Source: Microbacterium sp. W4I4
Lineage (GTDB): Bacteria > Actinomycetota > Actinomycetes > Actinomycetales > Microbacteriaceae
Length of the DNA stretch: 64,000 nt
Reading direction: 5' to 3'
NCBI RefSeq assembly: GCF_030816235.1
Contig: NZ_JAUSXT010000001.1
Coordinates: forward strand, 1,302,001 to 1,366,000
Within the stretch, counting starts at the first letter, position 1. Each line of letters opens with the position of its first letter. Shown piece by piece: positions 8,460 through 17,195 of the stretch. The translations under genes and the position numbers were made by a program. The notes under the pieces are model-generated. The model saw only the letters and a list, made by a program, of their open reading frames with translations, searched no databases and was not told where the DNA came from.

Positions 8460-9080
8460 TCAGATCCAGCCCTTGTCCTGCGCGATCCGCACCGCCTGCG
8501 CGCGGTTGGAGGCACCGACCTTGCCGATCGCCGCCGAGAGGTTGTTGCGGACAGTCCCGGCCGACAGGAAGACCTCGGATGCGATGGCGCCGGCGCTGCG
8601 CCCGTCGGCAGCCATCCGCAGGATCTGCCTCTCCCGCTCGCTGAGCGGGTTGGCCCCTTCGAACAGGCTCGCCTCGGCGAGCTCGGGGTCAACGACCCGC
8701 ATCCCCGCGTGCACGCGCCGCACGGCATCCGCGAGCTGTTCGGCAGGAGCATCCTTCACCACGAACCCGCTCGCTCCGGCATCCAGTGCGGCGCGCAGGT
8801 ATCCGGGCCGGGCGAAGGTCGTCACGATCAGCACCCGGGTGTCCGGGCTCGCGGTGCGGACCGCCGCGGTCGCGGCGATGCCGTCCATCCCCGGCATCTG
8901 GATGTCCATCAGGCAGACGTCGGGGCGGGTGGCCGACACGACCTCGATGGCCTCGTCGCCCGTTCCGGCGACCCCCACCACGGTCATGTCGCCCTCCAGC
9001 TCCAGCAGCGCGGCGAGCGCTCCGCGAAGCATGGCCTGGTCGTCCACGATCACCAGGCGGATCGTCTCGGCATCCGTCAC
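8460..9080 (-). CDS. NarL/LuxR-family response regulator
   Basis: The receiver domain of this 206-residue regulator has acidic residues in IVDDQ (D13-D14) and the phosphoacceptor D59 in DVCLMDIQMPGMDG. A C-terminal LuxR helix-turn-helix covers about residues 145-206 (LSERERQILRMAADG...VRNNLSAAIGKVGA). It is encoded immediately after, and overlapping by 4 bp with, its histidine kinase. Together with the upstream ABC transporter genes this is the common DesKR/LiaRS-like layout in which the kinase monitors the membrane or the transporter. The palindrome at 12059-12074 is a plausible binding site. Confidence 0.92.
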   Translation of the reverse strand: MTDAETIRLVIVDDQAMLRGALAALLELEGDMTVVGVAGTGDEAIEVVSATRPDVCLMDIQMPGMDGIAATAAVRTASPDTRVLIVTTFARPGYLRAALDAGASGFVVKDAPAEQLADAVRRVHAGMRVVDPELAEASLFEGANPLSERERQILRMAADGRSAGAIASEVFLSAGTVRNNLSAAIGKVGASNRAQAVRIAQDKGWI

Positions 9081-10252
9081 CAGGTCACCGCCACTCGCGT
9101 GCCGCCGGCCTCGGCGGTCGCGAGCTCGAGCGACGCGCCGCCGATGGTCGCCCGCTCCCGCATCCCGCGGATGCCATTGCCCTCGCCACCGGCGAGACCA
9201 CGGCCGTCGTCGGTCATGGAGAAACTTCCGGGCGCGATGGTCACGATGACCGTGCGCGCGCCCGCATGGCGCAGCACGTTCGTCGTCGCCTCGCGCAGGA
9301 TCCAGCTCGCCGTCAGCGACTGCGCAGGCGAGAGTGCCGACGCGTCCCCCTCCACCCGCATCTGCACGTCATCCGCCCGCAGCGCGTCGCGGCACGATTC
9401 CAGCTGATCGGTGAGGGTCGCGGTGCGCACACCCGCGACCGTCGCGCGGACCCCGGCGATCGCTTCGGCGGTGAGCGCCTCGATGTCGGCGAGCTCGGCT
9501 TTGGCGCGCTCGGGATCGCTGTCGATCAACCGCCTGGCAAGCTGCGCCTTGAGCCCGACCACGGTCATCGAGTGCCCGACGAGATCGTGCACGTCGCGCG
9601 CGACGGTCTCGCGTCCCTCGCTCGTCGCCAGCTCCAGACTCAGCCGCTCGGCCTGGGCGGAGCGGATGATCAGGGTCGTCGACACCGTGTTGACGACGGC
9701 CAGCATCACGACGATCGCGAGGACGGTGAGGTAGGTCATCCCATTCGGGGTGAGGAAGACGACCGCGGCGGCGACGGCGATGCCGAGTGCGATCGCGACC
9801 CAGTGCGCGAGGCGGGTGAGTCCGTATGAGGCGAACGACATGATGAACGGGACGAAGCTCAGCGCATTGCCCGACGCCGCCGGAACCACCAGCAGTGTGC
9901 AGGCGATCATGCCCGCGAAGACCACCCATTGGATCGGCTTCGGAGGTGCGGTGAGCCCACCTCCGCCGAAGCTCATGCCGTGGATGAAGCCCGCGACGTA
10001 GATGACGACGAAGACCACCAGCGCGATCCAGCCTGTGACGATCCAGCCCGGCGCGGCATCCGATCGCAGCAGCGCCAGCACCGGATAGACAAGGAAGACC
10101 AGCCAGATGGCCGCCATGACCCACCCGAACCGCTCCCACGGCGACTGGGCCCCGCTCGGACCGCCTGGACGGCTTCCGGATGTCGCCCACGCGGCGGGAG
10201 CGACGCCGGCCGCTGAGGCCGCCGCCGCTTCCCGCGTCACGTCGTTCGTCAT
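9077..10252 (-). CDS. Sensor histidine kinase, HisKA_3 (DesK/NarX type)
   Basis: The N-terminal half of this 391-residue kinase holds four to six membrane segments (about residues 43-195) with no large extracellular loop, so it probably senses something within the membrane. The dimerisation/phosphoacceptor box ARDVHDLVGHSM places the phosphorylated histidine at H222. The HATPase_c domain shows EATTNVLRHA (N box) and DDGRG (G1 box). The start has GAGGG unusually close to the ATG, which suggests coupling to the permease gene ending 10 bp upstream. Confidence 0.9.
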   Translation of the reverse strand: MTNDVTREAAAASAAGVAPAAWATSGSRPGGPSGAQSPWERFGWVMAAIWLVFLVYPVLALLRSDAAPGWIVTGWIALVVFVVIYVAGFIHGMSFGGGGLTAPPKPIQWVVFAGMIACTLLVVPAASGNALSFVPFIMSFASYGLTRLAHWVAIALGIAVAAAVVFLTPNGMTYLTVLAIVVMLAVVNTVSTTLIIRSAQAERLSLELATSEGRETVARDVHDLVGHSMTVVGLKAQLARRLIDSDPERAKAELADIEALTAEAIAGVRATVAGVRTATLTDQLESCRDALRADDVQMRVEGDASALSPAQSLTASWILREATTNVLRHAGARTVIVTIAPGSFSMTDDGRGLAGGEGNGIRGMRERATIGGASLELATAEAGGTRVAVTW

Positions 10253-10262
10253 TCCCTCGACC

Positions 10263-11024
10263 CTATCGGCGGGAGCGCGAGCGCTTGACGCCGGTCGCCA
10301 CGAGAAGGGCGAACAGCGCGGCCCAGACGATGACGTTCAGCACGACCATCCACAGCGAGTCGATCTGCCCGGTCGTGAGCACGCCCTCATTGAGCGGCCA
10401 GCGGCTCAGCGAGACGAAGCCGTACAGCGGGGTGAAGCGTGCGATGTCCAGCATGACGCCGTCCAGCGGGATGAAGACGTTGCCGAAGAAGGCGAAGAAC
10501 GTCATCGAGATGGATGCCAGCGCCGCCGCGGAGTCGGCGTTGAAGAACAGCCCGACGCCGAGTCCGTACAGCCCGAAGATGAGACCGATGCTGAGGATGA
10601 TGCCGGCCGAAGCCCACCAGCGCCAGACGTCGGTCGCCTCGGCGCCTGTGGCCAGCCCCGCGGCGAAGACGAGGAGCACGGCGAGGGCGGCGAACGAGAC
10701 TGCGGTGATCAGCTTGGTGAGCGCGTAACCCGCGGTTCCGAGCGGTGTCATGGCCAATTGGCGTCCCCAGCCCTGCTTCGACTCGGTCGCGGCGAGCGAG
10801 GTCAGCGAGCTCATCGCGACGGCGGTGCCGTAGGCGGCCATGGACACCATCACATAGAACTTGACGTTGCCGTGCCCGGCCGACATGGTGCCGTAATCCA
10901 TGCTCGCGCCGAACAGCAGGTACATGGCCACCGGCATCCCGAGCGTGAAGGCGAGCGTGTAGGGGTTGCGCACCTGGCGCATCGCTTCGACGCGCAGCAT
11001 CGTGGGTGAGATCGAGAGGGACAT
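10263..11024 (-). CDS. ABC-2 type transporter permease
   Basis: A 253-residue protein with about six membrane helices and the ABC-2 layout of DrrB/NodJ-like exporters (PYTLAFTLGMPVAMYLLFG at the first helix, then the FFAFFGNVFIPLDG loop). The ATG at 11024 lies 2 bp after the stop of the ATPase gene and has GGAGAA upstream within that gene, so the two are translationally coupled. It forms the membrane channel for the ATPase encoded before it. The exported substrate is unknown; drugs or lipids are usual for this family. Confidence 0.88.
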   Translation of the reverse strand: MSLSISPTMLRVEAMRQVRNPYTLAFTLGMPVAMYLLFGASMDYGTMSAGHGNVKFYVMVSMAAYGTAVAMSSLTSLAATESKQGWGRQLAMTPLGTAGYALTKLITAVSFAALAVLLVFAAGLATGAEATDVWRWWASAGIILSIGLIFGLYGLGVGLFFNADSAAALASISMTFFAFFGNVFIPLDGVMLDIARFTPLYGFVSLSRWPLNEGVLTTGQIDSLWMVVLNVIVWAALFALLVATGVKRSRSRR

Positions 11025-11026
11025 GA

Positions 11027-12001
11027 TCAGTTCTCCGTCAGGGCTGTGAAGGCGGTTTCGAGGGTGGGTGCGGCGATCTCCAGATCGTGGGCGCCGGCGG
11101 CGAGCAGAACGGATGCCGCGGCATCCGAGTCCGCTGCGCGCAGACTCACACGGTCGCCGTCGACGCGGACGTCCGTGACGCCGTCGGTGCGCTCGAGACC
11201 GGCAAGGAGCCGGTCCGCCCCACTGGCCGGAAGGTTCGCGGCGAGGGTGCGGCCACCGAGGTTGGCGCGCAGCTGCGCGGTCGGCGCATCCGCGACGATG
11301 ACGCCGTGGTTCATCACCACCGTGCGGCGGGCGAACTGCTCGGCCTCCTCGAGGTAGTGGGTCGCGAAGATGATGGTGCGTCCGGAATCGGCATCCGCGC
11401 GCATGACGTCCCAGAAGTGCCGACGGGCGGTGACGTCCATGCCGGCGGTGGGTTCGTCGAGCACCAGGATGTCGGGATCGGCGACCAGCGCGAGCGCGAA
11501 CTTCACGCGCTGTTGCTCGCCGCCGGAGCACTTGGCGATGCGGCGGCGGGCGATGGTCTCGAGGTCGGCACTGACGAGCACACCGGGAACCCGCGTAAGT
11601 GCTTCTCGGCCGTGAAGGCTGGCGATGACCTCGACGGTCTCGCGCACGGTCAGATCCGACAGCAGACCCCCGGTCTGCAGCACGCCGGCGATCGTGCCTG
11701 ACCTCGCCGCGGCTGCAGGCCGACGTCCGAAGACCGAGAGCGCGCCCTCGCTGGGTTCGGTCAGTCCGAGGAGCATGTCGAGCGTCGTGGTCTTGCCCGC
11801 GCCGTTGGGCCCGAGCAGGGCGAGGATCTCGCCGCGGCGGACGGTCAGGTCGAGTCCGTCCACGGCCTTCACCGTGCGCTCCCCGATCCCGAAATGGCGC
11901 CGGACGCCGCGCAGTTCGATGGCGGTGTCGGTGGTGCGATCGGATGCAGAAGTCGTGGATGCGGGTGTCGCCCGCGTCTGTGGAGCGGCTGTCGTTTGCA
12001 T
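11027..12001 (-). CDS. ABC transporter ATP-binding protein (DrrA-like)
   Basis: An ATPase of 324 aa with Walker A GPNGAGKTT (64-72), signature CSGGEQQR (157-164; the first position is Cys rather than Leu), Walker B ILVLDEPTAGMD (from about 177) and the H-loop in FATHYLEEAE. The C-terminal 80 residues form the small extra domain typical of DrrA-type exporters. A TANNNT-free GGAGAC motif abuts the ATG, so initiation is not well explained. It is the first gene of the four-gene unit ATPase-permease-kinase-regulator. Confidence 0.9.
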   Translation of the reverse strand: MQTTAAPQTRATPASTTSASDRTTDTAIELRGVRRHFGIGERTVKAVDGLDLTVRRGEILALLGPNGAGKTTTLDMLLGLTEPSEGALSVFGRRPAAAARSGTIAGVLQTGGLLSDLTVRETVEVIASLHGREALTRVPGVLVSADLETIARRRIAKCSGGEQQRVKFALALVADPDILVLDEPTAGMDVTARRHFWDVMRADADSGRTIIFATHYLEEAEQFARRTVVMNHGVIVADAPTAQLRANLGGRTLAANLPASGADRLLAGLERTDGVTDVRVDGDRVSLRAADSDAAASVLLAAGAHDLEIAAPTLETAFTALTEN

Positions 12002-12058
12002 GTCTCCAGTCTTGCGGCGGGACTGTCTCGATGCCGGAGGGTGATGTCACGACGTCGG

Positions 12059-12074
12059 CATGACAGATGTCATG
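12059..12074. promoter_or_regulatory. Palindrome upstream of the ABC/two-component operon
   Basis: CATGACA-GA-TGTCATG is a perfect 7+2+7 inverted repeat 58 bp upstream of the ATPase start. A related half TGATGTCA lies at 12042-12049. A LuxR-type response regulator encoded in the same operon could bind here for autoregulation; this is inference. Confidence 0.45.
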
Positions 12075-12150
12075 GTGAGGTGGCCATGCGGCCGGGTACA
12101 CATGCCGCCGAGTGCACAAGCGCAGAGAGCTACTGACCCTCACACGCAAC

Positions 12151-12217
12151 GGAGGAGAACTCCCGGATGAGAGGAGTGATCCGGCAGATTTCTCCTCCCA
12201 AGCGAGAGATCTCCTCC
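12151..12217. repeat. 67-bp palindromic element, family D
   Basis: Outer arms GGAGGAGAACTC (12151-12162) and GAGATCTCCTCC (12206-12217) pair with one mismatch. Inner copies of the unit lie at element positions 20-26 (AGAGGAG) and 42-48 (CTCCTCC), with the outer ones at 1-7 and 61-67. This is exactly the geometry of the family C elements, with unrelated sequence. It is the only recognisable feature in the 245-bp gap between the ABC operon and the flavoprotein hydroxylase gene. Confidence 0.85.
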
Positions 12218-12246
12218 CGAGCCGCGGGAGTCGGACTGGACCGGAA

Positions 12247-14127
12247 TCAGGATGCCGGCAGCAGGTTCCCCGCGAAGAACGCGGACAGCTCGTCCACGGC
12301 GTCCAGCGGCAGGATCGCCGCGACGTACTGATCCGGCCGCACGACGACGACGACGCCGTCACGCGACAGCTCCCGCTCCTCGAAGATGTCGGTGGCGCAC
12401 CAGGCGGATGGCGCCGCCGCATACACCTTCTCCCAGTCGGTCAGCGCGTACGGGCCCACCTTCGGCAGGAACAGGGCTGGCGCGTCGGTGATCTCGAACT
12501 CGTCGAAGCGCTGCTGGTAGATCGCCTTCACGTCGAACACGGCATCCGGGTCGCCGTCCGCCGGGGTGTACCGGGAGAGCAGCGGCGCGACGGCCTCGGA
12601 CCAGGAGGTCAGCTTCGTGGCATCCGCATCGGCGAAGGCGTACACGCGCCACCGCCCGTCTGCCCGTGCGTGGTGTCCGAGGTGCATGGCGTTGCCGTCG
12701 CCGACCCGGGTGACCTCCGCGGACTTGAACCGCCTTCCCAGCGGGAAGCCCGCGGCGAGGGCCTGATGCATGTCTTCGGCCACGATCATCGACGGCTCGT
12801 AGTGGGTCATGAACCCCGAGGGGAACTCGGCGGTGCCCAGGTAGAACGCGGCGAGCTCCTGCGGGTCGGAGATCTCCTCGGGCTTGCGGGCCATCAGACT
12901 CGACCACTGCTTGTCGAAGTCGATCAGCTGCTGCGCCACGGGGCGCCGCTCGGCGCCGTAGGTCGACAGCAGCGCCTCCGGGGAACGGCCGGTGAGCACG
13001 TGACCGAGCTTCCAGCCAAGGTTGAAGCCGTCCTGCATGGACACGTTCATGCCCTGGCCGGCCTTGGCGCTGTGCGTGTGGCAGGCATCGCCGGTGAGGA
13101 AGACGCGCGGGTCGCGGTCGCCCTCCAGTGCGTCGTCGAAGCCGTCGGTGACCCGGTGGCCGACCTCGTAGACGCTGTGCCAGGCGACCTCCTTCACATC
13201 CAGCGTGTAGGGATGCAGGATGTCGTTGGCCTTCTGGATGACGGCTTCGAGCGGCGTGTGCCGCACCTGACGACTGTCGGTGTCGGCCACCTCGCCCAGG
13301 TCGACGTAGACGCGGCTGAGATAGCCGCCCTCGCGCGGGATGTGCAGGATGTTGCCGGCCTCGGCGTTGATCGCGCACTTGGTGCGCCAATCGGGGAAGT
13401 CGGTGTTGACCAGCACGTCCATGACACCCCAGGCGTGCGACGCCATCACGCCGACGTGCTTGCGGCCGATCGCCTCGCGCACGCCGCTGCGCGCGCCGTC
13501 GCAGCCGACGACGTACTTCGCGCGGATGGTGCGCTCGCCTCCCGCGTGGGCCCCTGAGCCCGTCGAAGGGGTGGACACGCGCACCTCGACCGGGTACTCC
13601 CCCGTCTCGTGCACCGTGAGCCCCAGGAACTGCACGCCGTAGTCGGGCACGATCCGGCCGGGACCCATGGCCGCCGCCTCGGCGAAGTAGTCCAGCACGC
13701 GCGCCTGGTTCACGATCAGGTGCGGGAACTCGCTGATCTTCAGCCCGTAGTCCTCGGTGCGGGAGGTGCGGATGATGTTCTCGCGGTTCTCGGGATCGGG
13801 GCCCCAGAAGTTCATCCAGCCGATGTTGTAGGCCTCCGCGATGATGCGCGGCGCGAACCCGAACGCCTGGAAGGTCTCGACGCTGCGCGGCTGGATGCCG
13901 TCGGCCTGGCCGAGCACCAGCCGCCCGTCGCGCTTCTCGATGATGCGCGTGTTCACGTCCGGGAACTGCGACATCTGGGCGGCCAGGAGCATGCCCGCAG
14001 GTCCCGACCCGACGATCAGCACGTCCATCTCGTCGGGCAGCTCGGCGGGGCGATCCACGCCGAGCCCCTCGGCTGGGAGCACGCGCGGGTCATGCGACAC
14101 GTAGCCGTGGTGGTGGAACTGCATCAT
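12247..14127 (-). CDS. FAD-dependent aromatic monooxygenase (phenol 2-monooxygenase / 3-hydroxybenzoate 4-monooxygenase type)
   Basis: A 626-residue flavoprotein with the FAD fold VLIVGSGPAGMLLAAQ (about 36-51), the VVGCDGARSGVR motif, the late GDACHTHSAKAGQGMN motif (about 344) and a C-terminal thioredoxin-like phenol-hydroxylase dimerisation domain. Family members hydroxylate a phenolic ring ortho to an OH using NAD(P)H and O2. It is co-transcribed with an MFS transporter (4-bp overlap) and lies opposite a homoprotocatechuate operon lacking HpaB/HpaC. A role in making 3,4-dihydroxyphenylacetate from a hydroxyphenylacetate is attractive but unproven. A REP-like sequence adds the peptide PSTGSGA at about residues 186-192. 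Confidence 0.85.
   Translation of the reverse strand: MMQFHHHGYVSHDPRVLPAEGLGVDRPAELPDEMDVLIVGSGPAGMLLAAQMSQFPDVNTRIIEKRDGRLVLGQADGIQPRSVETFQAFGFAPRIIAEAYNIGWMNFWGPDPENRENIIRTSRTEDYGLKISEFPHLIVNQARVLDYFAEAAAMGPGRIVPDYGVQFLGLTVHETGEYPVEVRVSTPSTGSGAHAGGERTIRAKYVVGCDGARSGVREAIGRKHVGVMASHAWGVMDVLVNTDFPDWRTKCAINAEAGNILHIPREGGYLSRVYVDLGEVADTDSRQVRHTPLEAVIQKANDILHPYTLDVKEVAWHSVYEVGHRVTDGFDDALEGDRDPRVFLTGDACHTHSAKAGQGMNVSMQDGFNLGWKLGHVLTGRSPEALLSTYGAERRPVAQQLIDFDKQWSSLMARKPEEISDPQELAAFYLGTAEFPSGFMTHYEPSMIVAEDMHQALAAGFPLGRRFKSAEVTRVGDGNAMHLGHHARADGRWRVYAFADADATKLTSWSEAVAPLLSRYTPADGDPDAVFDVKAIYQQRFDEFEITDAPALFLPKVGPYALTDWEKVYAAAPSAWCATDIFEERELSRDGVVVVVRPDQYVAAILPLDAVDELSAFFAGNLLPAS
13548..13571. repeat. 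REP-like CTGAGCC/GTCGAAG element inside the flavoprotein gene
   Basis: GGGCCCCTGAGCCCGTCGAAGGGG. Read on the coding (minus) strand it encodes PSTGSGA within a loop of the hydroxylase. Near-identical copies lie at 59300-59322 and 17147-17168. The core is imperfectly palindromic (CTTCGACGGGCTCAG). It keeps the reading frame. Confidence 0.85.
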
Positions 14128-15554
14128 CGGGTCCTCTCCGGAGCGCCGGACATCCCGTAGATCGGGCTCTTGGCCTGCTCGTCCTCATTCTCCGGCCCCA
14201 GGGGGATGCCGGTGCGGTCGCGCAGCAGCAGCGTGGCGATCAGCGCGATCACGGTCATTCCCGCCAGATACCAGGTGATGCCGACGGTCGAACCGGTCGA
14301 CTGGAAGATGGCCTGCGCGATCACCGGGGAGAACGCACCGCCGACGATGGCTCCGATCGCGTACGAGATGGAGACGCCCGAGAACCGGATGGATGCCGGG
14401 AACAGCTCGGCGTACAGGGCCGCCTGCGGCCCGTACGTGAAGCCCAGGCCGACGGTGAGGATCACCACAGCGGCTGCGAGCGATCCGAGTGTGCCGATGT
14501 TGGTCAGGGGGAACAGCAGGAAGACGCCGACCAGCAGCATGACCCAGCCGATGATGTAGGTGGTGCGCCGACCGATCCGGTCGGACAGCCATCCGCCGAA
14601 CCAGGTGAAGAACAGCCACGAGACACCCGAGAGCGCGACGACCCAGAAGACCGCCGACGTCTCCAGCCCGATCGGCCCCTTCGGGTCGGTGGCGTAGCGC
14701 TGCACGTAGCCGCCGGTCGTCATGTAGCCGACGGCGTTGTTGCCCGCGAAGACGAGAGCGGCGACGATCACGAGCAGCGCGTGGTGCTTGAACAGCTGCA
14801 CGATCGGCATCCGCGTGGTCTCCTTGCGCTCGGCGATCTCGGCGAACACCGGGCTCTCCTGCACGCGGCGACGCACCCAGTACCCGACGCCGATCAGCAC
14901 GATCGAGACCAGGAACGGCACGCGCCAGCCCCACTGCCCGAACGCGGTGTCCTGCAGGTGGATGTCGGAGCCGGCGGGAACGCCCGGGGCGATCTGGGCC
15001 ATGAACGCGAGCATCATGGATGCCAGCAGCAGGCCGATCGGCACACCGATCTGCGGCGAGGCGCCGAACAGTCCGCGCTTGCTCTTCGGCGCGTGCTCGA
15101 CGGCCATCAGCACCGCGCCGCCCCACTCACCACCCGCCGAGATGCCCTGGATGATGCGCAGGAAGATCAGCAGGATCGGAGCCCAGACGCCGATGGCGGC
15201 GTGGGTCGGGAGGAGTCCGACCAGTGTGGTGGCGGCTCCCATCAGCAGCAGGGTGATGACCAGCATCGGACGCCGGCCGATCTTGTCGCCGTAGTGCCCG
15301 GCGAGGAATGCGCCCAGGGGACGGAACAGGAAGCTTACGCCGACGCTGAAGAACGCCACGATCTGCGCGAACTCCTCACCCATCGGCTCGAAGAACAGCG
15401 CCGCGAACACGGTCGCCGCGGCGAAGGCGTAGATGAAGAAGTCGTACCACTCGACCGTGGTGCCGATGACGGTCGCGACGACCACCCGTCGACGGTCTGT
15501 GGACGATGCGATGGTGCCGGTCGGTGTGAGCCCGCCCTGCGAGTGATCGCTCAT
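14124..15554 (-). CDS. MFS transporter, metabolite:H+ symporter (MHS) family
   Basis: A 476-residue twelve-helix transporter with the MFS signatures GDKIGRRPM (loop 2-3) and RIIQGISAGGEWGGA in the fourth-fifth helix region, as in the shikimate/aromatic-acid/betaine MHS group. The AAGGAG at 6 nt fixes the start at 15554 despite a longer open frame. It is the first gene of a two-gene transcript with the flavin hydroxylase, divergent from the meta-cleavage operon. It most likely imports the aromatic acid that the island degrades. Confidence 0.88.
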   Translation of the reverse strand: MSDHSQGGLTPTGTIASSTDRRRVVVATVIGTTVEWYDFFIYAFAAATVFAALFFEPMGEEFAQIVAFFSVGVSFLFRPLGAFLAGHYGDKIGRRPMLVITLLLMGAATTLVGLLPTHAAIGVWAPILLIFLRIIQGISAGGEWGGAVLMAVEHAPKSKRGLFGASPQIGVPIGLLLASMMLAFMAQIAPGVPAGSDIHLQDTAFGQWGWRVPFLVSIVLIGVGYWVRRRVQESPVFAEIAERKETTRMPIVQLFKHHALLVIVAALVFAGNNAVGYMTTGGYVQRYATDPKGPIGLETSAVFWVVALSGVSWLFFTWFGGWLSDRIGRRTTYIIGWVMLLVGVFLLFPLTNIGTLGSLAAAVVILTVGLGFTYGPQAALYAELFPASIRFSGVSISYAIGAIVGGAFSPVIAQAIFQSTGSTVGITWYLAGMTVIALIATLLLRDRTGIPLGPENEDEQAKSPIYGMSGAPERTR

Positions 15555-15611
15555 GTGTCTCTCCTTTGAGGTGACTTCGCTGTCGACGGCAGGCGATGCT
15601 TGCCGAGCGTG

Positions 15612-15640
15612 AGTTGATGATATACGATTTCGAATACAAC
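15612..15640. promoter_or_regulatory. Divergent promoter/operator of the aromatic island
   Basis: The only AT-rich patch of the 135-bp divergent gap reads TTGATGATATACGATTTCG followed by AATACAAC. On the minus strand TTGTGC and TATATC boxes are spaced 16 nt, a fair promoter for the transporter-hydroxylase unit. The imperfect inverted repeat TGATATACG / CGAATACAA resembles sites of FadR-type GntR regulators, and one such regulator is encoded in the plus-strand operon. Confidence 0.45.
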
Positions 15641-15689
15641 GCACAATGGGTTCTCGAAGAAGTGCGGACGACGCAAGGAGGCGCATCAC

Positions 15690-17195
15690 ATGTCGGCGAT
15701 CAGCAGACCGGGCAAGATCATCGCGATCCACCTGAACTACGCCTCCCGCGCCGAGCATCGCGGACGTCGTCCCGCCGCTCCCTCCTACTTCTTCAAGCCC
15801 GCCAGTTCCGTCGGCGTCAGCGGCGGCACGGTGGAGCGCCCCGCCGGCACCGAGCTGCTGGCGTTCGAGGGCGAGATCGCCCTGATCATCGGCACGGCCG
15901 CCCGACGGGTCTCCGTGGACGATGCCTGGTCGCACGTGGCATCCGTCACGGCATCCGACGACCTCGGCCTGTACGACCTGCGCGCGAATGACAAGGGCTC
16001 CAACGTCCGCTCCAAGGGCGGCGACGGTTACACGCCGCTCGGCCCGGAACTGATCGACGCGGCATCCGTCGACCCGGCCGCATTGCGCGTGCGCGCCTGG
16101 GTGAACGGCAAGCTGCGCCAGGACGACAGCACTGCGGGCCTGCTGTTCCCGCTCCCCCAGCTCGTCGCCGATCTCTCGCAGCACTTCACGCTGGAGCCCG
16201 GCGACGTGATCCTCGCGGGCACCCCCGCCGGATCCTCGGTGATCGTGCCGGGTGACGTCGTGGAGATCGAGGTGGATGCCCCGGATGCCGAGGGCGCGCC
16301 GACCTCCGGCCGGCTGATCACCACGGTGACGCAGGGCGAGACGCCTTTCGATGAGACGCTCGGCTCTCTGCCCGCCGTCGATGACCTGCAACGCGCCGAG
16401 GCCTGGGGATCGCGCGAAGCGGCCGGGCTGCCCGAGCAAGCCGCTGCACCGGATGCACCCGCCACCCTCTCCCCCGCGCTGCGCGCCAAGCTCGAGCTGG
16501 CCCCCACCGCCGGGCTGTCCAGCCAGCTGCGCAAGCGCGGCCTGCACTCCTGCTTCATCGACGGCGTCTCAGCGAACCTGGTCGGCACCAAGATCGTCGG
16601 CACCGCCCGCACGCTGCGCTTCGTTCCCGCCCGCGAGGACCTCTTCAAGACCCACGGCGGCGGCTACAACGCGCAGAAGCGTCTATTCGACGCGGTCGGC
16701 GAGGGCGAGATCATCGTCATCGAGGCCCGCGGCGACGCCGGCACGGGCACCCTCGGCGACATCCTGGCTCTGCGCGCGAAGACCCGCGGCGCGGCCGGCG
16801 TCGTCACCGACGGCGGCGTGCGCGACTTCGACATGGTCGCCGAGATCGGTCTGCCGGTGTTCTCGAAGGGCGCGCACCCCTCGGTGCTCGGTCGCAAGCA
16901 CGTGCCGTGGGAGATCGATGTCACCGTCGCCTGCGGCGGCGCCGCCGTGCAGCCCGGCGATCTCATCGTCGGCGATGGCGACGGCGTGATCGTCATCCCT
17001 TCCCTCCTCGCCGAGGAGGTCGCCGACGCGGCCCTCGCTCAGGAGGACGAGGACAACTGGATCGCCGAGCAGGTCGCCGCGGGGCATCCCGTCGACGGGC
17101 TTTTCCCGATGAACGCCGAATGGCGCGCGAAATACGACGCCCGATCGGTCGCTGAGCCCGTCGAAGCGCAGGGACCCAAGGGAGATGGCTCATGA
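15690..17195 (+). CDS. Fumarylacetoacetate hydrolase (HpaG-like) fused to RraA/HMG-aldolase-like domain
   Basis: The 501-residue protein joins two enzyme domains. Residues 1-220 are an FAH fold with metal ligands in FEGEIALIIG and the motifs YDLRANDKG, KGGDGYTPLGP and GDVILAGTPAG. Residues about 265-480 are an RraA-type fold with GDAGTGTLGD, the conserved TDGGVRDFD and the late GDLIVGDGDGV. In enteric HpaG two FAH halves perform decarboxylation of 5-oxopent-3-ene-1,2,5-tricarboxylate and isomerisation. Here the second half is replaced by a domain whose relatives act as aldolases or oxaloacetate decarboxylases. AGGAGG precedes ATG 15690. A REP-like repeat supplies part of the C-terminal tail (17147-17168). 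Confidence 0.88.
   Translation: MSAISRPGKIIAIHLNYASRAEHRGRRPAAPSYFFKPASSVGVSGGTVERPAGTELLAFEGEIALIIGTAARRVSVDDAWSHVASVTASDDLGLYDLRANDKGSNVRSKGGDGYTPLGPELIDAASVDPAALRVRAWVNGKLRQDDSTAGLLFPLPQLVADLSQHFTLEPGDVILAGTPAGSSVIVPGDVVEIEVDAPDAEGAPTSGRLITTVTQGETPFDETLGSLPAVDDLQRAEAWGSREAAGLPEQAAAPDAPATLSPALRAKLELAPTAGLSSQLRKRGLHSCFIDGVSANLVGTKIVGTARTLRFVPAREDLFKTHGGGYNAQKRLFDAVGEGEIIVIEARGDAGTGTLGDILALRAKTRGAAGVVTDGGVRDFDMVAEIGLPVFSKGAHPSVLGRKHVPWEIDVTVACGGAAVQPGDLIVGDGDGVIVIPSLLAEEVADAALAQEDEDNWIAEQVAAGHPVDGLFPMNAEWRAKYDARSVAEPVEAQGPKGDGS
17147..17168. repeat. REP-like CTGAGCC/GTCGAAG element at the 3' end of the FAH-RraA gene
   Basis: GGTCGCTGAGCCCGTCGAAGCG lies in frame 27 bp before the stop codon and encodes VAEPVEA in the C-terminal tail. 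It shares CTGAGCCCGTCGAAG with the copy at 13548. Confidence 0.75.

Noticed and set aside
10263..12422. A single 719-codon frame covering the ABC-2 permease and a region antisense-free upstream.
   Set aside because: Only the last 253 codons are permease-like; the upstream part is the ATPase gene read out of frame. The start at 11024 has a ribosome site.
14124..16547. An 807-codon open frame for the MFS transporter.
   Set aside because: The extra N-terminus crosses the divergent promoter and the FAH-RraA gene on the other strand. AAGGAG fixes the start at 15554.
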